Assembly (NCBI GenBank): GCA_946894095.1
Contig: OX335650.1
Coordinates: forward strand, 8,122,001-8,186,000
Direction: 5' to 3'
Origin: Incurvaria masculella
Lineage: Eukaryota > Arthropoda > Insecta > Lepidoptera > Incurvariidae
Length of the DNA stretch: 64,000 bases
The notes under the pieces were generated by a model. It was not told the origin of the DNA. It searched no databases and saw only the letters and a list, made by a program, of their open reading frames with translations. Made by a program: the position numbers and the translations under genes. This document shows positions 20,359-32,362 of the stretch, piece by piece (the stretch's first letter is position 1; the number at the start of each line of letters is the position of its first letter).

Positions 20359-20526
20359 GCTAACGACATATCATTTTTATCCACCCTAATGCCATACAGT
20401 TCTCGGCGCGTTTTAACCTTTCACCTTAACTTGGGTGGTGTACCGCTAACGACGTATCATTTTTAGCCACCCTAACGCCACACAGTCCTCAACACGATAC
20501 AAAATCTTGACTTGGGTGGTGGATTC
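20359..20526 (-). repeat. Two direct repeats of about 85 bp
   Basis: Both units (20359-20445 and 20446-20526) start GCTAACGAC(A/G)TATCATTTTT, continue CCACCCTAA(T/C)GCCA(T/C)ACAGT and end CTTGGGTGGTG. They lie just upstream of the 295-residue ORF in its direction of reading and could be part of its leader or promoter. Confidence 0.75.
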
Positions 20527-20591
20527 AGGCTGGATTAATCAGATACCTAAATTACAGATTCAATTTCTAAATTTAAATCTTATTATTATAC

Positions 20592-21097
20592 GCCATTTAG
20601 TGGCTGCGCCCATCTTAAATATTGAGGTTGTATAGTGCACTGTATTCTTCTTGTCAAGCCCTTTTATTTGATACCCATATTGGTGGGATTGATAAAAAAT
20701 TGTTATCAGCCATTTGGTAGCGGCGGCCATCTTAGATTTCAATTTTGCATAGTAAATTGTATTCTACTTGTTGAGACCTTTCATTTGATACCCATGTTGA
20801 TGGGATTGATAAAACCTAAGTTATCCGCCATTTTGTAGAGGCCGCCATCTTGGATTTTAATTTTATATAGTATATTGTATTCTGCTTGTTGAGCCCTTTC
20901 ATTTGATACCCATGTTGATGGGATTGATAAAACCTACGTTATCCGCCATTTTGTAGCGGCCGCCATCTTGAATTTCAATTTTTTTTATAGTATATTGTAT
21001 TCTGCTTGTTGAGCCCTTTCATTTGATACCCATATTGATGGGATTAATAAAACATAAATTATCCGCCATTTTGTAGCGGCGGCCATCTTGAATTTAT
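20592..21097. repeat. Tandem array of a 117-120-bp unit, four copies plus a partial
   Basis: Units start at 20592, 20709, 20827 and 20945, with a partial one at 21065. Each begins GCCATTTTGTAGCGGCGGCC, and contains TTGAGCCCTTTCATTTGATA and CCATGTTGATGGGATTGATA. The first unit is the most diverged and the inner ones are most alike. It lies between two minus-strand mobile-element frames. Such short arrays occur inside Helitron-like elements, but no Helitron end is visible here. Confidence 0.9.
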
Positions 21098-21257
21098 AAT
21101 GATAATGAATAAACATAATTGTATTGTCACCAAAATCCAAAGTGTATACAAAATTTCAGATTAATCGGTTGACAGGAAGAGGGTGAAATTTGAATTACTA
21201 AATTTGACCCAAGAAAAATAATAAATAAAACAAACGGGGTGAGCTAAATAAAACCGT

Positions 21258-22105
21258 TTAATAATCGTCCATCATGGGTCCCGTTGTCATTGTCCCCATG
21301 ACGGATGCTGCGTTCCCCCGCTGAATGACGAGAGACACCCGCTGGCGGAAAAAAGACGGAGCCCGCCGGTCGTCAGTGGCCTCCACGAGCAACTTGCACA
21401 ATCTATTGGCGAACTGCCACGCGTCGTCACTCCACGTGCCGTGTGTCTCAACGGCAAAGGCAAGGAACTCAAACTGATCCTTCAGGGATGAATACTTGGC
21501 GTGTTTGAGCGCCTCCGCCTTCGCTGCGGCGGAACCCGCGGCACGGGCGGAGCCGTCTAAGTGGCTTGCGGCCAAGGTGTCTACACACGTAACGTCCCAT
21601 GCTAAAGCTCTCCCCTGCGACCAGGGTAAGAGGGTGATCCCATCGGGCCTCTTCCCGTCATCTCGGCAGATTCCGGGGGGCTCGAGGTGGCTGGGGATCT
21701 TTGCAGTCGCAAGCGAGCGCTTTAGCAGGTCGTTAAGGGAAGCGTGGCGTGACATTCGTCCAGCGCTCTTGGGACATGAAAGACCGTGGCGGCCGTAAGT
21801 GTCGACCGGCGAGCCGCACGGGCAGGTGTGTGGTTGACATAACTTTACTCCCACGCGGAGACAGAACGCTATGCGCAGCGTGATGCGATCCAACAGTGTA
21901 CCGAGGTGCGCTGAAGGATACGCCTGAAGCCACGCCCCGGATTCTGGACGCGAGGCAGCCAAGATGCGCGCTTTGTTCAGTTTATCGTCATTCTGCAGGA
22001 GAACACTTAATTTTAATTTTGAAATGGGTAAGTCCCAGCTTTTTTGGACCATAGGACGCATAGGTAAGGGCTCGTCCGGACACAGACTCCGCCATTTATT
22101 TAATT
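21258..22105 (-). pseudogene. 3' part of a non-LTR retrotransposon-like ORF, copy 2
   Basis: The longest of three copies. A 267-residue frame from the ATG at 22061 extends in frame to a stop near 22107 (WRSLCPDEPLP precedes the Met), so that Met is internal to the original protein. Landmarks: C80-x-C82-x9-H92-x3-C96, a zinc-knuckle-like cluster; RxxxRH near 102-106; CRDDGKRPDG at 132-141; ALAWDVTCVDT at 152-162; VETHG near 204-208; QRGNAASVMGT at 247-257. The layout (CCHC cluster, then PD...D) resembles the C-terminal zinc and restriction-like endonuclease end of R2/R4-type elements, where it would nick the target; this is inference, and I do not see the K that would complete the site with certainty. 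The reverse transcriptase part is absent. It is intact from cysteine cluster to stop, so it is younger than copies 1 and 3. Confidence 0.75.
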
Positions 22106-22130
22106 AATGTGTCTTTGGTTCTCGGACGAT

Positions 22131-22381
22131 TCTTTTTTTATGCAACCTGACATGTACGGCTAATACCACACAACTACAATAATTATATTAGCTTAACCGT
22201 ACCACCTATTAGGGGAAGGGGACCTGCAGTTTTACATGTGTTCCGAACCATGAAACAGCTCGCTTTTGGCAACTCAGTAAGGAAAATGGCCGAATAGGGT
22301 GCCAGGCCGGGGCAAGGATTTAAACCCATAGCCTCTCGCATGATAGGCAAGTCCTCCAGGCACTTCACCACGAGCTGTACA
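22131..22381 (-). repeat. tRNA-derived SINE, family S1, variant head
   Basis: On the minus strand the head reads GTACAGCTCGTGGTGAAGTG ... GGCTATGGGTTTAAATCC with a B-box-like GGTTTAAATCC. The body includes TCGGAACACATGTAAAACTG, and the end is CATGTCAGGTTGCATAAAAA. The middle part of the body (GGTACCAT to GGCATGGCACC) is missing. Confidence 0.75.
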
Positions 22382-23094
22382 TGCGGATATCGACGTACTT
22401 GCTTAGCACGAAAAGTATATTTTACTTAAATATGTAACATCTCTATCAACCTACCCATATCAAACAATTAATTGATATGTGTGCAGATTTATGAATTTGG
22501 AACTAGATAGTGACAAACATCACAATAAGTATGACATTGAAATGCCTTTCATGTCTACGTTTTGACCTTTTCCAAGTTCAGCTGACGTATAAGTACTAGT
22601 AGAGGCGCGTATGACTGCCAGAATAAAAGTTAACAGACTATCCCGAACTTGCGCCGAGGGAAACTTTGCAATTTAGACTATACGCCAGCGGGCGCGCCGC
22701 CGCTCTATCGCTTTCTTGCGGGCCGCCTTTTTGCCACCAACAATTTGTTGAGGAGGCCGCGGCCGCGCCGTCGGGTGCGAGGGAGCTTTTTGTTCGAGTC
22801 GCGAGGCGAACTTTAAGTGACGAGCGCTCAACAGTTTGGCGGCTGTTGCGAGAAAGATCTCATTGTTTTTTCACGAGATTCCCGTGCTGGAAATCAATTT
22901 GAGGAGGCTAGAAATGATTGGACAATCTGTCAGTGGATGATTGTATGCGGGTCGGTAGATTTTGAGTTTTTTAGGGTTCCGTACCCAAATGTCAAAACAT
23001 TGACGGATTGGTTATACAATGAGACATTCGTCTGAGGCAAGATTCGAACCTGCGACCAATTTACTGTTATTATTTCAAGATTTTATCATATTTT
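22382..23094. other. Unassigned sequence with GC-rich island
   Basis: About 22610-22870 is GC-rich with CG-rich words, including GCGGGCGCGCCGCCGCTC and GAGGCCGCGGCCGCGCC. A 15-bp piece of the (GGAC)n repeat 3' end (GGGTTCCGTACCC) is at 22974. A tRNA-like 3' arm (GGTCGCAGGTTCGAATC on the minus strand) is at about 23041-23057. No exon can be supported. Confidence 0.4.
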
Positions 23095-23096
23095 AA

Positions 23097-23220
23097 GTTT
23101 CAGTTTCTTTATTTCCTCTATTAGATGTATATTACACACTCGGATTCATCACTTTTTTTTCCTGTCGGTTTGATTACTTTTGGCGAAGAAGAGCCGACAA
23201 GAAACTTCGTCAGGTAGGTC
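23097..23220 (-). repeat. LINE 3' end, family L1b
   Basis: On the minus strand: GAAGTTTCTTGTCGGCTCTT, CTTCGCC, then GAGTGTGTAATATACATCTA and GGAAATAAAGAAACTGAAAC. A very similar copy lies at 48654-48765. Confidence 0.65.
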
Positions 23221-23461
23221 ATTGTATTTTCCATTGATACTTACAAACTATTACTACTGCTCACAAAGAACATTATATACATTGGTTAAGGGCAAACTCT
23301 TGACTACGATAATTACCTCAAACTAATTAGATAACTGGAATATCTCATCCATTAACTACAAACATATACGTTATAATATTGTCCTTTCACTTTCCCATAT
23401 TACGTGTAATATTTCAATGACATTTGCAAGAAAAGTGCTTTACATGCAATGATTTAGGGAA

Positions 23462-24265
23462 ATTCGATAAATATTGAATGAATGAATGAATAAATTATTT
23501 ATTGTGCATAAACAAAAATACAATTTCAGAGAAAACATACAGCAAAACAACAATACTGCACAAAGGCGGACTTATCACTAAAAGTGATTTCTTCCAGTCA
23601 ACCCTTGGGGTGATGAGGAAAGGCAATAGAAATATCTGTAGGTAGGTGACACACCAGAATTTGAAAAGGAAAAAAAAATAACTCCATAAACATACATATA
23701 CCATAATATATACATATTTATACATATAATTGAATATACTAATATATATCATACAATACACTAATACATATTATTATATCCACAAACCAGGGGAAAAAAA
23801 AACCTATAATACCTATTACCATTGATTCTAAAATCTGTACTATTAGAAGGACAATAAAATTAAATATATATATACAGTGAGAACATTTTATCATCTTTAC
23901 ATTTCATTTAAGTAAAACTCCTTGACTTTAAGTTTGAAAGAGCTGATAGTTTGACAGGAGCGGACTGTGATCGGCAACGAGTTCCACAGACGTGCGGCAT
24001 GAACAGTAAAGGAGTTTGAGAAAAAACACGTCGTATGGCGAGGAATCGCAAGGATACTGTCATTGCTAGATCGCAAAGGTGAGGGAGCATCGCTAGGGTG
24101 AGCACGTTTTTGCTTGTAACTGGGGTAAAAAGGCCAGTGCTCATTAGAGTGAGATAGGCCTTCAAAAATAATATAGAGGTTTAAAAGTGAGTTTTTGTCG
24201 AGAGAGGAAGACTTATAAAGATATTTGGTGTAGTTTTTGAGACATGAGATAGTTTCGATTACGTT
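23462..24265 (-). pseudogene. 3' end of a CR1/jockey-like LINE: C-terminus of ORF2 plus 3' UTR
   Basis: An open minus-strand frame ends at 23897. Its C-terminal part reads FSNSFTVHAARLWNSLPITV followed by FKLKVKEFYLNE. The pattern ...SF..H.ARLWNSLP..VR...S...FK..VK.fyL is a standard C-terminus of jockey/CR1-type reverse transcriptase proteins. Downstream, a 3' UTR of about 430 bases includes CAAAGGCGGACTTATCACTA (plus strand) and ends in (TTCA)n-like units at 23475-23493. The reverse transcriptase core is missing, so it is 5'-truncated. The ATG at 24337 lies in unrelated flanking sequence. Confidence 0.75.
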
Positions 24266-25007
24266 CTTCCCTGCTACGGAACCCTTCAATGTACGTGGTC
24301 CGACGCACACTTGGTTGTACATAACTATGCAATTCATAAAAATGATACATTTTCCACGTCAACCTTTCGAATATTTTCGGGTCTCATTTATTTTGCCGTC
24401 GCTCCGTGAGATTAGTTTTCCGTCGGCCGACGCCAGTATGGCGAAAAAATTCACAAATTTTAATAAAAATGTTCTTCGTTATTTTTCCGTAATTTTCCGA
24501 GCTAGAAATGCTCGGAGGAAACTCGATGAAGTGTGGCGGCAGCTGTGACGTGCTCATAAACATCGCGCACTTATAAAGCGTAGAGCTGACTTATCACCGT
24601 TGTGTGTACCGAGAGTGATATTAATGCCGTAACCAAAGCAATAATTTCCTTGAAGTTGATGTTTTGTCAACAATTAAAATGTATTTTTTCATTTTAGTCA
24701 GTTTATTTTATGAAAAAACGTTTTGTCTACTAAGTTGTGTACTTATTTAAGATTTGTCAACACTATTTAAATACAACTAAAACATTAATTTGAATAGCAT
24801 CGAATGTCTGAAGACATATGCACCAATATAACTACTGAAAAAATTGGTGTTGTTTTCACCAAGTACTGTCGTTGTTGACGAAAAGTTATTTACACTCAAA
24901 ACGACGCTGTCCCTTCGAGCAGGTAAATGTAAGTTTCTATAGCTGACGACCACCGATAATTTAGGACACAGAATATTTTTTATTAATAAGATTCGTTCAG
25001 TGCATTT
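24266..25007. other. Unassigned sequence
   Basis: A scrap of a repeat (CTACGGAACCCTTC ... GACGCACACTTGGTTG) is at 24275-24316. At 24400-24615 the sequence is less AT-rich and includes GGCGGCAGCTGTGACGTGCT and a TATAAAG at 24571. It may be host DNA. Confidence 0.35.
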
Positions 25008-25560
25008 TTAACCGACTTCAAAAAAGGAGGAGGTTATCAATTCGTCTGTATGTTTTTTTTTTTATGTTTGTTACCTCATAACTTTTGCCTGGGTGAACCG
25101 ATTTTGATGATTATTTTTTTAAATGATAATTAGTGCTTCTCAAATGGTCCCATTTTAATTTGGTTAAGTTCTGACAATGATATCCATGAGAAAATCATAA
25201 AAGTCTTAAATTTGTTTTAAGATGTGCGCGACAAATGGACGAACAACTCAATATAACGCCAACCGATTTCGGTGATTCTTTTTTTATTGGAAAGGACGTG
25301 TACAAATTAGTAAGTGTACTTCAGATTCACTAAATATAAACAAATAAAAAAATTAACAAAAAAAATAACCGACTTCAAAGAAAAAGCACTAAAAAGTAAA
25401 AAATAATTTCCATTTTTATAGTTACGATTTCTGTTATTTTTTGAGTCGGCGTCAGCCGGTATTTTTTTTTTGGTATTTTTTACTTTTTAGTGCTTTTTCT
25501 TTGAAGTCGGTTATTTTTTTTGTTAATTTTTTTTAAGTATTAAGAATTTTGAATTTCCAT
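25008..25560 (+). repeat. Dispersed repeat ACCGACTTCAAAAAAGGAGG with terminal hairpin
   Basis: The left part, from ACCGACTTCAAAAAAGGAGG through TTACCTCATAACTTTTGCCT and GGGTGAACCGATTTTGATGA, is a repeat that I know from many lepidopteran genomes. Its right part holds a perfect 60-bp inverted repeat (25346-25405 against 25474-25533), whose stem includes ACCGACTTCAAAGAAAAAGC, and whose loop has GAGTCGGCGTCAGCCGG. There is no coding capacity. Confidence 0.75.
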
Positions 25561-28500
25561 ACGTTCAGAGTGAAATATAGATTCAAAACCACTGATACAT
25601 TCTACAATTCTGAACTTACTAAGAACTGATGGAATATTATAAACATTATATGATTTCAGATCGTTTTTATTGACTTTTATCAATGCGTTTGAGTGGCCTT
25701 TAAACTGTTATGATATTTACTTCTATCCGTATGTGTGATTGCAGCTTCAAATGGTAGATCTATTCAATATTAGTGTAATGGTAAATAATACCGATTGTGT
25801 GCCTGACTGAAGACCTTGATGGTAACCACAAAATAATCTATTGTTTTCATTAATTCCTTAACTAATAAATTCATTCAGGTCGTGTGGTAAGTAAGCGCCC
25901 CCTGTGTTGAAAGATGTTTACAAAACAAAAGACTACCAACCCCACTACGAAGCGAGTACCTCAACAGATAAAATCTTCTTTTATTTAAAACTTTTCTAAT
26001 AAGACACTTCTTTTCTCTTCTACCCCGCTTGCTGTAAGCTGCCTTCGCCTTATGAAGGACTTAGGGCTGGTCGTAAACAAACCGGCTGTAAGTAGATAAG
26101 TAAAGTCGAGTGCTTGATGTAGGGTTTCATTTGTTTAAGTTGGTTCTTTTTCTTAACTTAAGAATTCAATTCAAATGGAATAATTTAAAAACTATGCGTA
26201 GATATATCATTCGGTGAAAGATGGCGGTGCAGTTAAAGACAAGGTGAGATAAATATCGACACTTCACAGTCAACTGTTAACACGAGCCTATACAGACTGT
26301 CCGGTTATTAATGAACCTTGAAAATGAAATGAAATATAGATGAAATTAAGGCCGTCCGAAAAAATAGTAGATATATTTGTATTTTTACTTGTTGCACCAA
26401 GTAAATTATACAGTGAAATAAATCGTAAAATTGTTTAAAGAACAGTGCAGTGGGCAGTCATACTGCCGATCGATTTGGGCATTTAACCTAAAACGTATTG
26501 GCTGTGGTGTTTAATAATGTTTATAAAGGTAAGTCTTAAAAACATATCTTCGATGCTTATTCGGATATTTCATTTCGGTACGGACATAAGTTCAGGTTAA
26601 AATTAAAAGTTTTCCATTGAATTATCTCAGATTTTTGTTACTAAATCCGACAAATAATTTCATTGATAGTGGTATGTTTTAATTGATAAAACGTGTTTTA
26701 ACGAATAATCAAATTATTTAATTTGAAAAATCCGAATACTGTTTATTAAATATTAAGTAATTTACGTACAGCAAATAATTATCAACGACTTTCGAAAAAG
26801 TTCCAAGACAAGCAGCAACATTTTAAACTTGAAAAACAAGACAGGCGTTACCAAGGAAACCGGACATCAGCAGGGGGAGGATGGAGACAGTAACGAGCAG
26901 GAAGCACCGATTACCGTGGGCCGAACAAAAAGAGCCTAAAAGGAAAAAAATGGTAAAGAAAGGAAAGTGTGAAAAGCTGCAGTGAAGCTTTTGCTCAACT
27001 TTTGTGAGGAGATTTCTTTTGGTTGTCCTGTCGCTTTCCAGGCTCTTTTTACTGCTTGAACTCGCGCCGAGCTCAGCTGCAATTCATTGATTATTCATAG
27101 TAAGAAGGCGATTTTATTGCACCGAGCGAACGCTTATTATACGCGCTCTATTTTCTAGAAATTGCTCGGCCTCGCTCGAAGATGCTATTTTTCTAGAGTT
27201 TGTAAAAAGCTAAGTAGCAATGCTATGCAATCGGTTTTCATTTGAAAAACCTTAGTTTATGTTGAATAATGGGAACAGATGACATGGGAACAGACAAAGA
27301 ATTGCACTTCACTCGCACGCCAATTTTATGCTAGACGTGCTGAACTGTTGTGTGCTAAAACTGAATCGTTGAAACTATGTTAACACTACAAATGAGATTT
27401 TTCATCCAGTAGCAAACCCTCGAAAAAAAAAACCTGTTCCAAACCGATACCTTACCAGGTATAGAATTAATAGTAAAGTATAAATGGTCGTATGGAAAGA
27501 AGGTGGTGATTACAAAGAAGATAATAAAGATTATTTCATTCGTAACCGCGCTGCCGTTAATGAACCAACGAATTTGAACAGCGTTGCCAAGTACAAAAAT
27601 ATTTAAATAATTGATTGTAGATTCAGAAAAATATCTAACTGTAGATATAATATTATCTTGTCTTGGAAAAATGAGAGAACACAACAAAAAAAAAACCAGC
27701 TTAATACGTGACAATTTTGGCGGGTAAAAAAATAACAGCAATAATTAAATACTTGGAACGGCATAAATTTGACGGTTAATTACGTTGGAAAAATACCACT
27801 TTTTCCAGCAACCCTATACACTAACACAATTCTATAACATAAGTCTGTGAAATAAATTTACATCTTAAGATGCTGAGATAAAATATACTTCAGTGACAAC
27901 TGAAAACCCACTTCCCGCACCAAGTACCCTCTTGTTTATTCTATAGGCGCAACTTTATTTCGCTCCGCATTTTATATTGACCTTCCTGTCCTTAGCTTTG
28001 AATTATTAGGCTCAAGAGAGTTCTCATTAACATCAACGCTTTGATGTTCAGCCAGTCAAGTTCATTCAAAGGCGAGGAATTTCTCGCAGTGTATTTTTGT
28101 AAGGTAGATCGTGGCTGTTTGTAGAATTCGAAGGCTTGGGGCGGCCTCGCGGATCGCGACTGAGTAAACAGGCGAACTAATTACAAGCTGTACAGTTAGC
28201 ATCATGGATCTCGTTGCAGGTTGGATTCGATTACGCCTTGGTGACGACGAATGGATATTTTAATTCTGACGTGAAAAAAGTATGAAAATTTCCCAATCGA
28301 TTTTTAATTTGGCAACTCTGGTTCTATTGGTTACGGGTTGGGTTGGATGGCCACACTGTTTGCCAAATCGGTCGATAAACTAAGGCATGTTAGGGCACAA
28401 CGTAAATCCAGCGTCAAACTTAGTTTGTCTTCAGGCAAGCTATATGCGGCGATTACCCGAAGGCGTTGATTACTGAGAGACAATATAATATCGCAGCCCG

Positions 28501-29517
28501 CGGTAGCCCAGTAATACATAGTTACACACCGGACCAGAAATAATAAACACTCTAATATGTTCAAGTCGGTTGTGATAGGTTTTCTCATGATGTTTTCCAG
28601 ATGTTCATCACTGTGCATACTGAAAACGTATGCATAGCTGGGAAACAAAATCCCCTCACAAAAAGCAAGGACTTAGCCTGCAAGTACCAATAATATGGTC
28701 ACCTAGGTAGCGTATTTGTTACCATCTATATGTCACAATGGCGTTCGTTCGAGATTTTACCTGTCTTTATTTATATATATATTAATTTTTATTCTTATAT
28801 ATCTTGTTGTTCCTAATTTTTTTCTAAATATATTTGTTTTTATCCCTCCATTTGGTGAACTCACACTCTTGGATTACGAAATTGACAGGTCCGTTAGATT
28901 ACTGCGGATGAAAGAGAACTGACAAGAAACGTTGCCTTATTACAAAACATTTTAAATGTATGAATTAAAATACTACCAAATAGAGAAATAATAATGTGCA
29001 ACACAAATTGCAAGCAATTACATATGTATGGATACGTTCTTGGTGGATCCCCTTCATTAATTACTATGGTACATTAGAGCTTTATTGATGGGATATAGTT
29101 TATAATAAAAATTCTTTATTTTTTTTAAAATCCTGGAAAGTTGCCTCCGTTGCTAGGCCAGGAGCCGGGGCACTTCAACTGTTTATTGCTTGTGATATTT
29201 TTTTGATTTTTTTTCGGATTTAATCTTTTTTATTTTGACATCTGCAACTGTTTAGTTTTATTAGAAATTCGAATCTTCATCGAAATGCTGCCGAAACTTA
29301 TCTGTTCTATTGAAAATGTGGCTAGTGTAAAATTTGGTTACTTAGATTTGCTTCAGTTCTAGATAGTAGATGTCTCAAAGTAGAATAAATAGTCTTTGGT
29401 AACAATTTACTAAATTACGGAAATTAAATTATTTTAACTAATGATTCGATTTTATTTACAAAGCATTGCTTCTCTCGAGCGTCCCACGACACCTCGCGTA
29501 TTTTTTTATTAGTAAAA
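25561..29517. other. Unassigned, largely AT-rich sequence
   Basis: Nearly 4 kb without a coding frame I can defend or a clear copy of other repeats. Patches of mixed composition at 26850-27190 and 27950-28250 could be host regulatory DNA. A weak LINE-end-like motif (minus strand, GTTTCTTGTCAGTTCTC) lies near 28915-28931. Confidence 0.35.
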
Positions 29518-29843
29518 ACCGACCAAGTGCGAGTTGGACTCGCATACGAAGGGTTCCGTAACATAGTACAAGATTTAAAACAAAACAATCAAGTTTTATG
29601 TTTATGGTTATGAGGCCCCTTTGATTATTATTATTGATTTATTTTACCTATTTGCTATTATGGCGGCTAAATCAATACACACTCTGTGAAAATTTCAGCT
29701 GTCTACCTATTACGGTTCATAAGATACAGCCCTGTGACAGACGGACGGACGTGTGGATGGACGGATGGACGGACGGGTTGACGGACGGACAGACGGTCGG
29801 TCGGACAGCGGAGGCTTAGTAATAGAGTACGAAACCCTAAAAA
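29518..29843 (+). repeat. Lepidopteran (GGAC)n dispersed repeat, copy 5
   Basis: Runs from GACCAAGTGCGAGTTGGACT through GGGTTCCGTAAC, ACAGCCCTGTGACAGACGG and a degenerate GGAC/GGTC tract to GAAACCCTAAAAAA. Part of the 3' end (TTCCGTTTTCACCCTTTGG) is deleted. Confidence 0.8.
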
Positions 29844-31372
29844 ACGTATGAAAAAGTAGCTTATTTTAATGATTTAATTACGATTATGATTTTTAACGTC
29901 CACCAATAATACATTTTTGTATGAGATACGACATTTTAAAGGAGTCCGAATTTCGGGCTTGCATTTTATTGATTTTTATTCCTGCTCGGCACATTTGTCT
30001 TTTCCGGCATACACAATCGGCAAAATTCTATTCCCCGTAGACTTAATTTGTTATACAACATGCGTCGTGCACAAGGTCGCTAATTTTGAATTATTATTCG
30101 CGAGTCAATGTGGCAAATTCCAATAAATCTCATAAATTTCTAACGAAATACGAGCTCCGAAGCAATTTACGAGGCTCTCGATCGTCTCGGAATCAATTGA
30201 AAAGTTGTAAATCGTTCGGTTCGTGCGGTGCGGTGGGGCGGGGGGTCGGGTCGGGGGGGGGGGGGGGGCGGGTGACGCATGGGGGGGAGGCGAGGGGTGC
30301 GGGGGTGGGGGCAAAAAGAACTTCCCGCGGTTGTAGAGTTGTAGAGATCGGGGTTCGGTTGTTGAAGTCAAGAAGATTCTCACTGAAGAGAACGCCTGTA
30401 GTATTAATGATGTGTTAGCGCAACATTAAGGGCCTGGTACTAGCCAAATCGCAAAGTTAGACGAGGCACCCCAAGTAAACTCACTAAGTCTGACGATTAT
30501 AAGTGTCATCCTTACAATATATGATTCCTTGTCTAGGAATCGAATGATTTTCGTTAATGTATGTTTCCTTTTTCTATACAAAATACATTGCGGAAACGGT
30601 GTCCATTTCCGAACTTTTTTGACTAAATGTAGAAATCTAAAAGCAAATGGAATTTTTTGTTTATGCATATATGCTGTTTTTGCTTATATCTAGAAATCGA
30701 ATGACTTTCAGATTTCTAATGAGAAAAATCAACTTTTTTTATTTTTATTATTATTTAAATAAACGATGGAATAAAAAAATATTAACAATCCATTATCAGT
30801 CTGGAGTTCTATTTGGATTTGCTGAAGCGTTTCACTACATATTATTACATTTGTTAAAAAGTGCATTTGTATGGCGCGAGTAGTTGGCTAGTCCTAGCGA
30901 CTTAATGATGTTCACCGAGCGAAATTACTAATATTTTAACGGGTTTTTTCGGAATCTAAAGTTCACGCTTATATCCATCGTAGGAATAAAAATCTTTAAC
31001 CATGCTATGGAGGAAACGGCACACAATACATTATCAAATAAATCGTGAAATGCTGTAAAAAATGAAATATTTGCTGCTTAGCCTGGTTTTCACCACGTGC
31101 TGATTTATTTTAATCGGCACTTAAAGGGCATACATTACTAAAGTGCTGATTATCTTGTACTGGTATTGATTGCAATCTGCTAAGAAAGGGTGCGGCTATT
31201 AAGCTAATCAGCATTAGATGAAAAATACCCTTAGAATAATTATATAAGAAACAAAAACGCTAAATATGTTTGTTGATACTAGCATCCACATAGTCAACTC
31301 TAGATATAAATGCACTAGATTAAAGTTAATGGTGTTTGCCTGTAGTAAAGTATTGTATTTTATTTGAAAATA
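29844..31372. other. Unassigned sequence, includes a G-run tract
   Basis: Mixed-composition DNA at 29980-30220, then the G-run tract listed separately, then AT-rich DNA. No coding frame can be defended. Confidence 0.35.
30226..30313 (+). other. G-run tract with G-quadruplex potential
   Basis: Many runs of three or more G occur within about 85 bases on the plus strand, including a single run of about 16 G at 30256-30270. The reverse strand is correspondingly C-rich. It stands out sharply from AT-rich neighbours. Confidence 0.8.
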
Positions 31373-31668
31373 AAACCGGCCAAGTGCGAGTCGGACTCGC
31401 ACACACAGGGTTCCGTGCCATTGTACAAGATTTAACACAAAAAAACACGTTTTTTGTATGGCCCCCGTTTAATTTTTATATTTTTTTTATTTTACCTATT
31501 TGTTGTTATAGCGGCAAAATAAATACATACTTTGTGAAAATTTCAGCTGCTTACCTATTACGGTTCAAGAGATACAGCCCTGTGACGGACGGACGGACGG
31601 ACGGACGGACAGTGGAGGCTTAGTAATAGGGTTCCGTTTTCACCCTTTGGTTACGGCCCCCTAAAAAA
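31373..31668 (+). repeat. Lepidopteran (GGAC)n dispersed repeat, copy 6
   Basis: Full length: CCGGCCAAGTGCGAGTCGGA, ACACACAGGGTTCCGTGCCA, TTGTTGTTATAGCGGCAAAA, ACAGCCCTGTGACGGACGG, (GGAC)n, GGCTTAGTAATAGGGTTCCG and a slightly altered end. Confidence 0.88.
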
Positions 31669-32057
31669 ACAACTGATTAGGTTATCTAAAAATGTCAGTT
31701 ACATTGATACTTCTAATGTAGATGTCGCTGTTGAACGTGAAATCAATAGGAATCATATAGAAAAATCGATCTAACATAGAAATGTAATAGCTGTTATACA
31801 GAGGAAATGGAATCAGCGAGACTGCTACTCGCCTTGTGTACTTACCCAGAGTTATGCGAAAGTAGAGTGCCTGCATTTCATTATTACACAGCGCGCTTCG
31901 GAAAGACTTCAAAATAAAAAAAGGTTTCATTCTACGTATCTTATATAGTGCCCCTGGTTAATCAATAATAATTCGATCATAGGACAGTTAATCAGTTGTT
32001 TCAAATTTTAAATGACTCGTGGCTCAGGGGCGGTGGCCATGCCTTCGTGGACATTGA
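31669..32057. other. Unassigned AT-rich sequence
   Basis: At its end, 32012-32045, GACTCGTGGCTCAGGGGCGG resembles the head of an S1-type SINE on the plus strand, cut short where the next SINE starts on the other strand. Confidence 0.35.
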
Positions 32058-32362
32058 TGGCTAATACCATAAACACAGTCATGATATTACCCCAACACCG
32101 AATTTATTAGGTTCCATGTCAGGACCTACCCTTTACCCCTTTACCAGGAACACGGCTGCATTGAACAGGATGGAAAATTCGGATAATTTTTCATTGCCGC
32201 TTCGACCGTCTTTTCATGCAATGCGATGGTACAAAGCCGGGCGGGCTTAACCTTACCACTCAGTAAGGTAAGGGGACCTTCCGTCCTACATGGATTCCGA
32301 ACTATGAAACAGCTGGCATTGGCAACGAAATGCACTTATCCAACCCAGAAAGGGAAATAGTG
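32058..32362 (-). repeat. S1 SINE lacking most of its head
   Basis: On the minus strand: GATAAGTGCATTTCGTTGCC, GGAATCCATGTAGGACGGA, GCCCGGCTTTGTACCATCGC, then GGTCCTGACATGGAACC and TATGGTATTAGCCATCA. It abuts the foldback MITE directly at 32363. Confidence 0.7.

Noticed and set aside
20592..21097. CRISPR-like array
   Set aside because: The 118-bp units are repeated in full without unique spacers, and this is a eukaryotic genome.
23036..23060. tRNA gene on the minus strand (GGTTCGAATC)
   Set aside because: Only a T-arm-like stretch is present; no A box lies at the right distance, so it is probably a SINE remnant.
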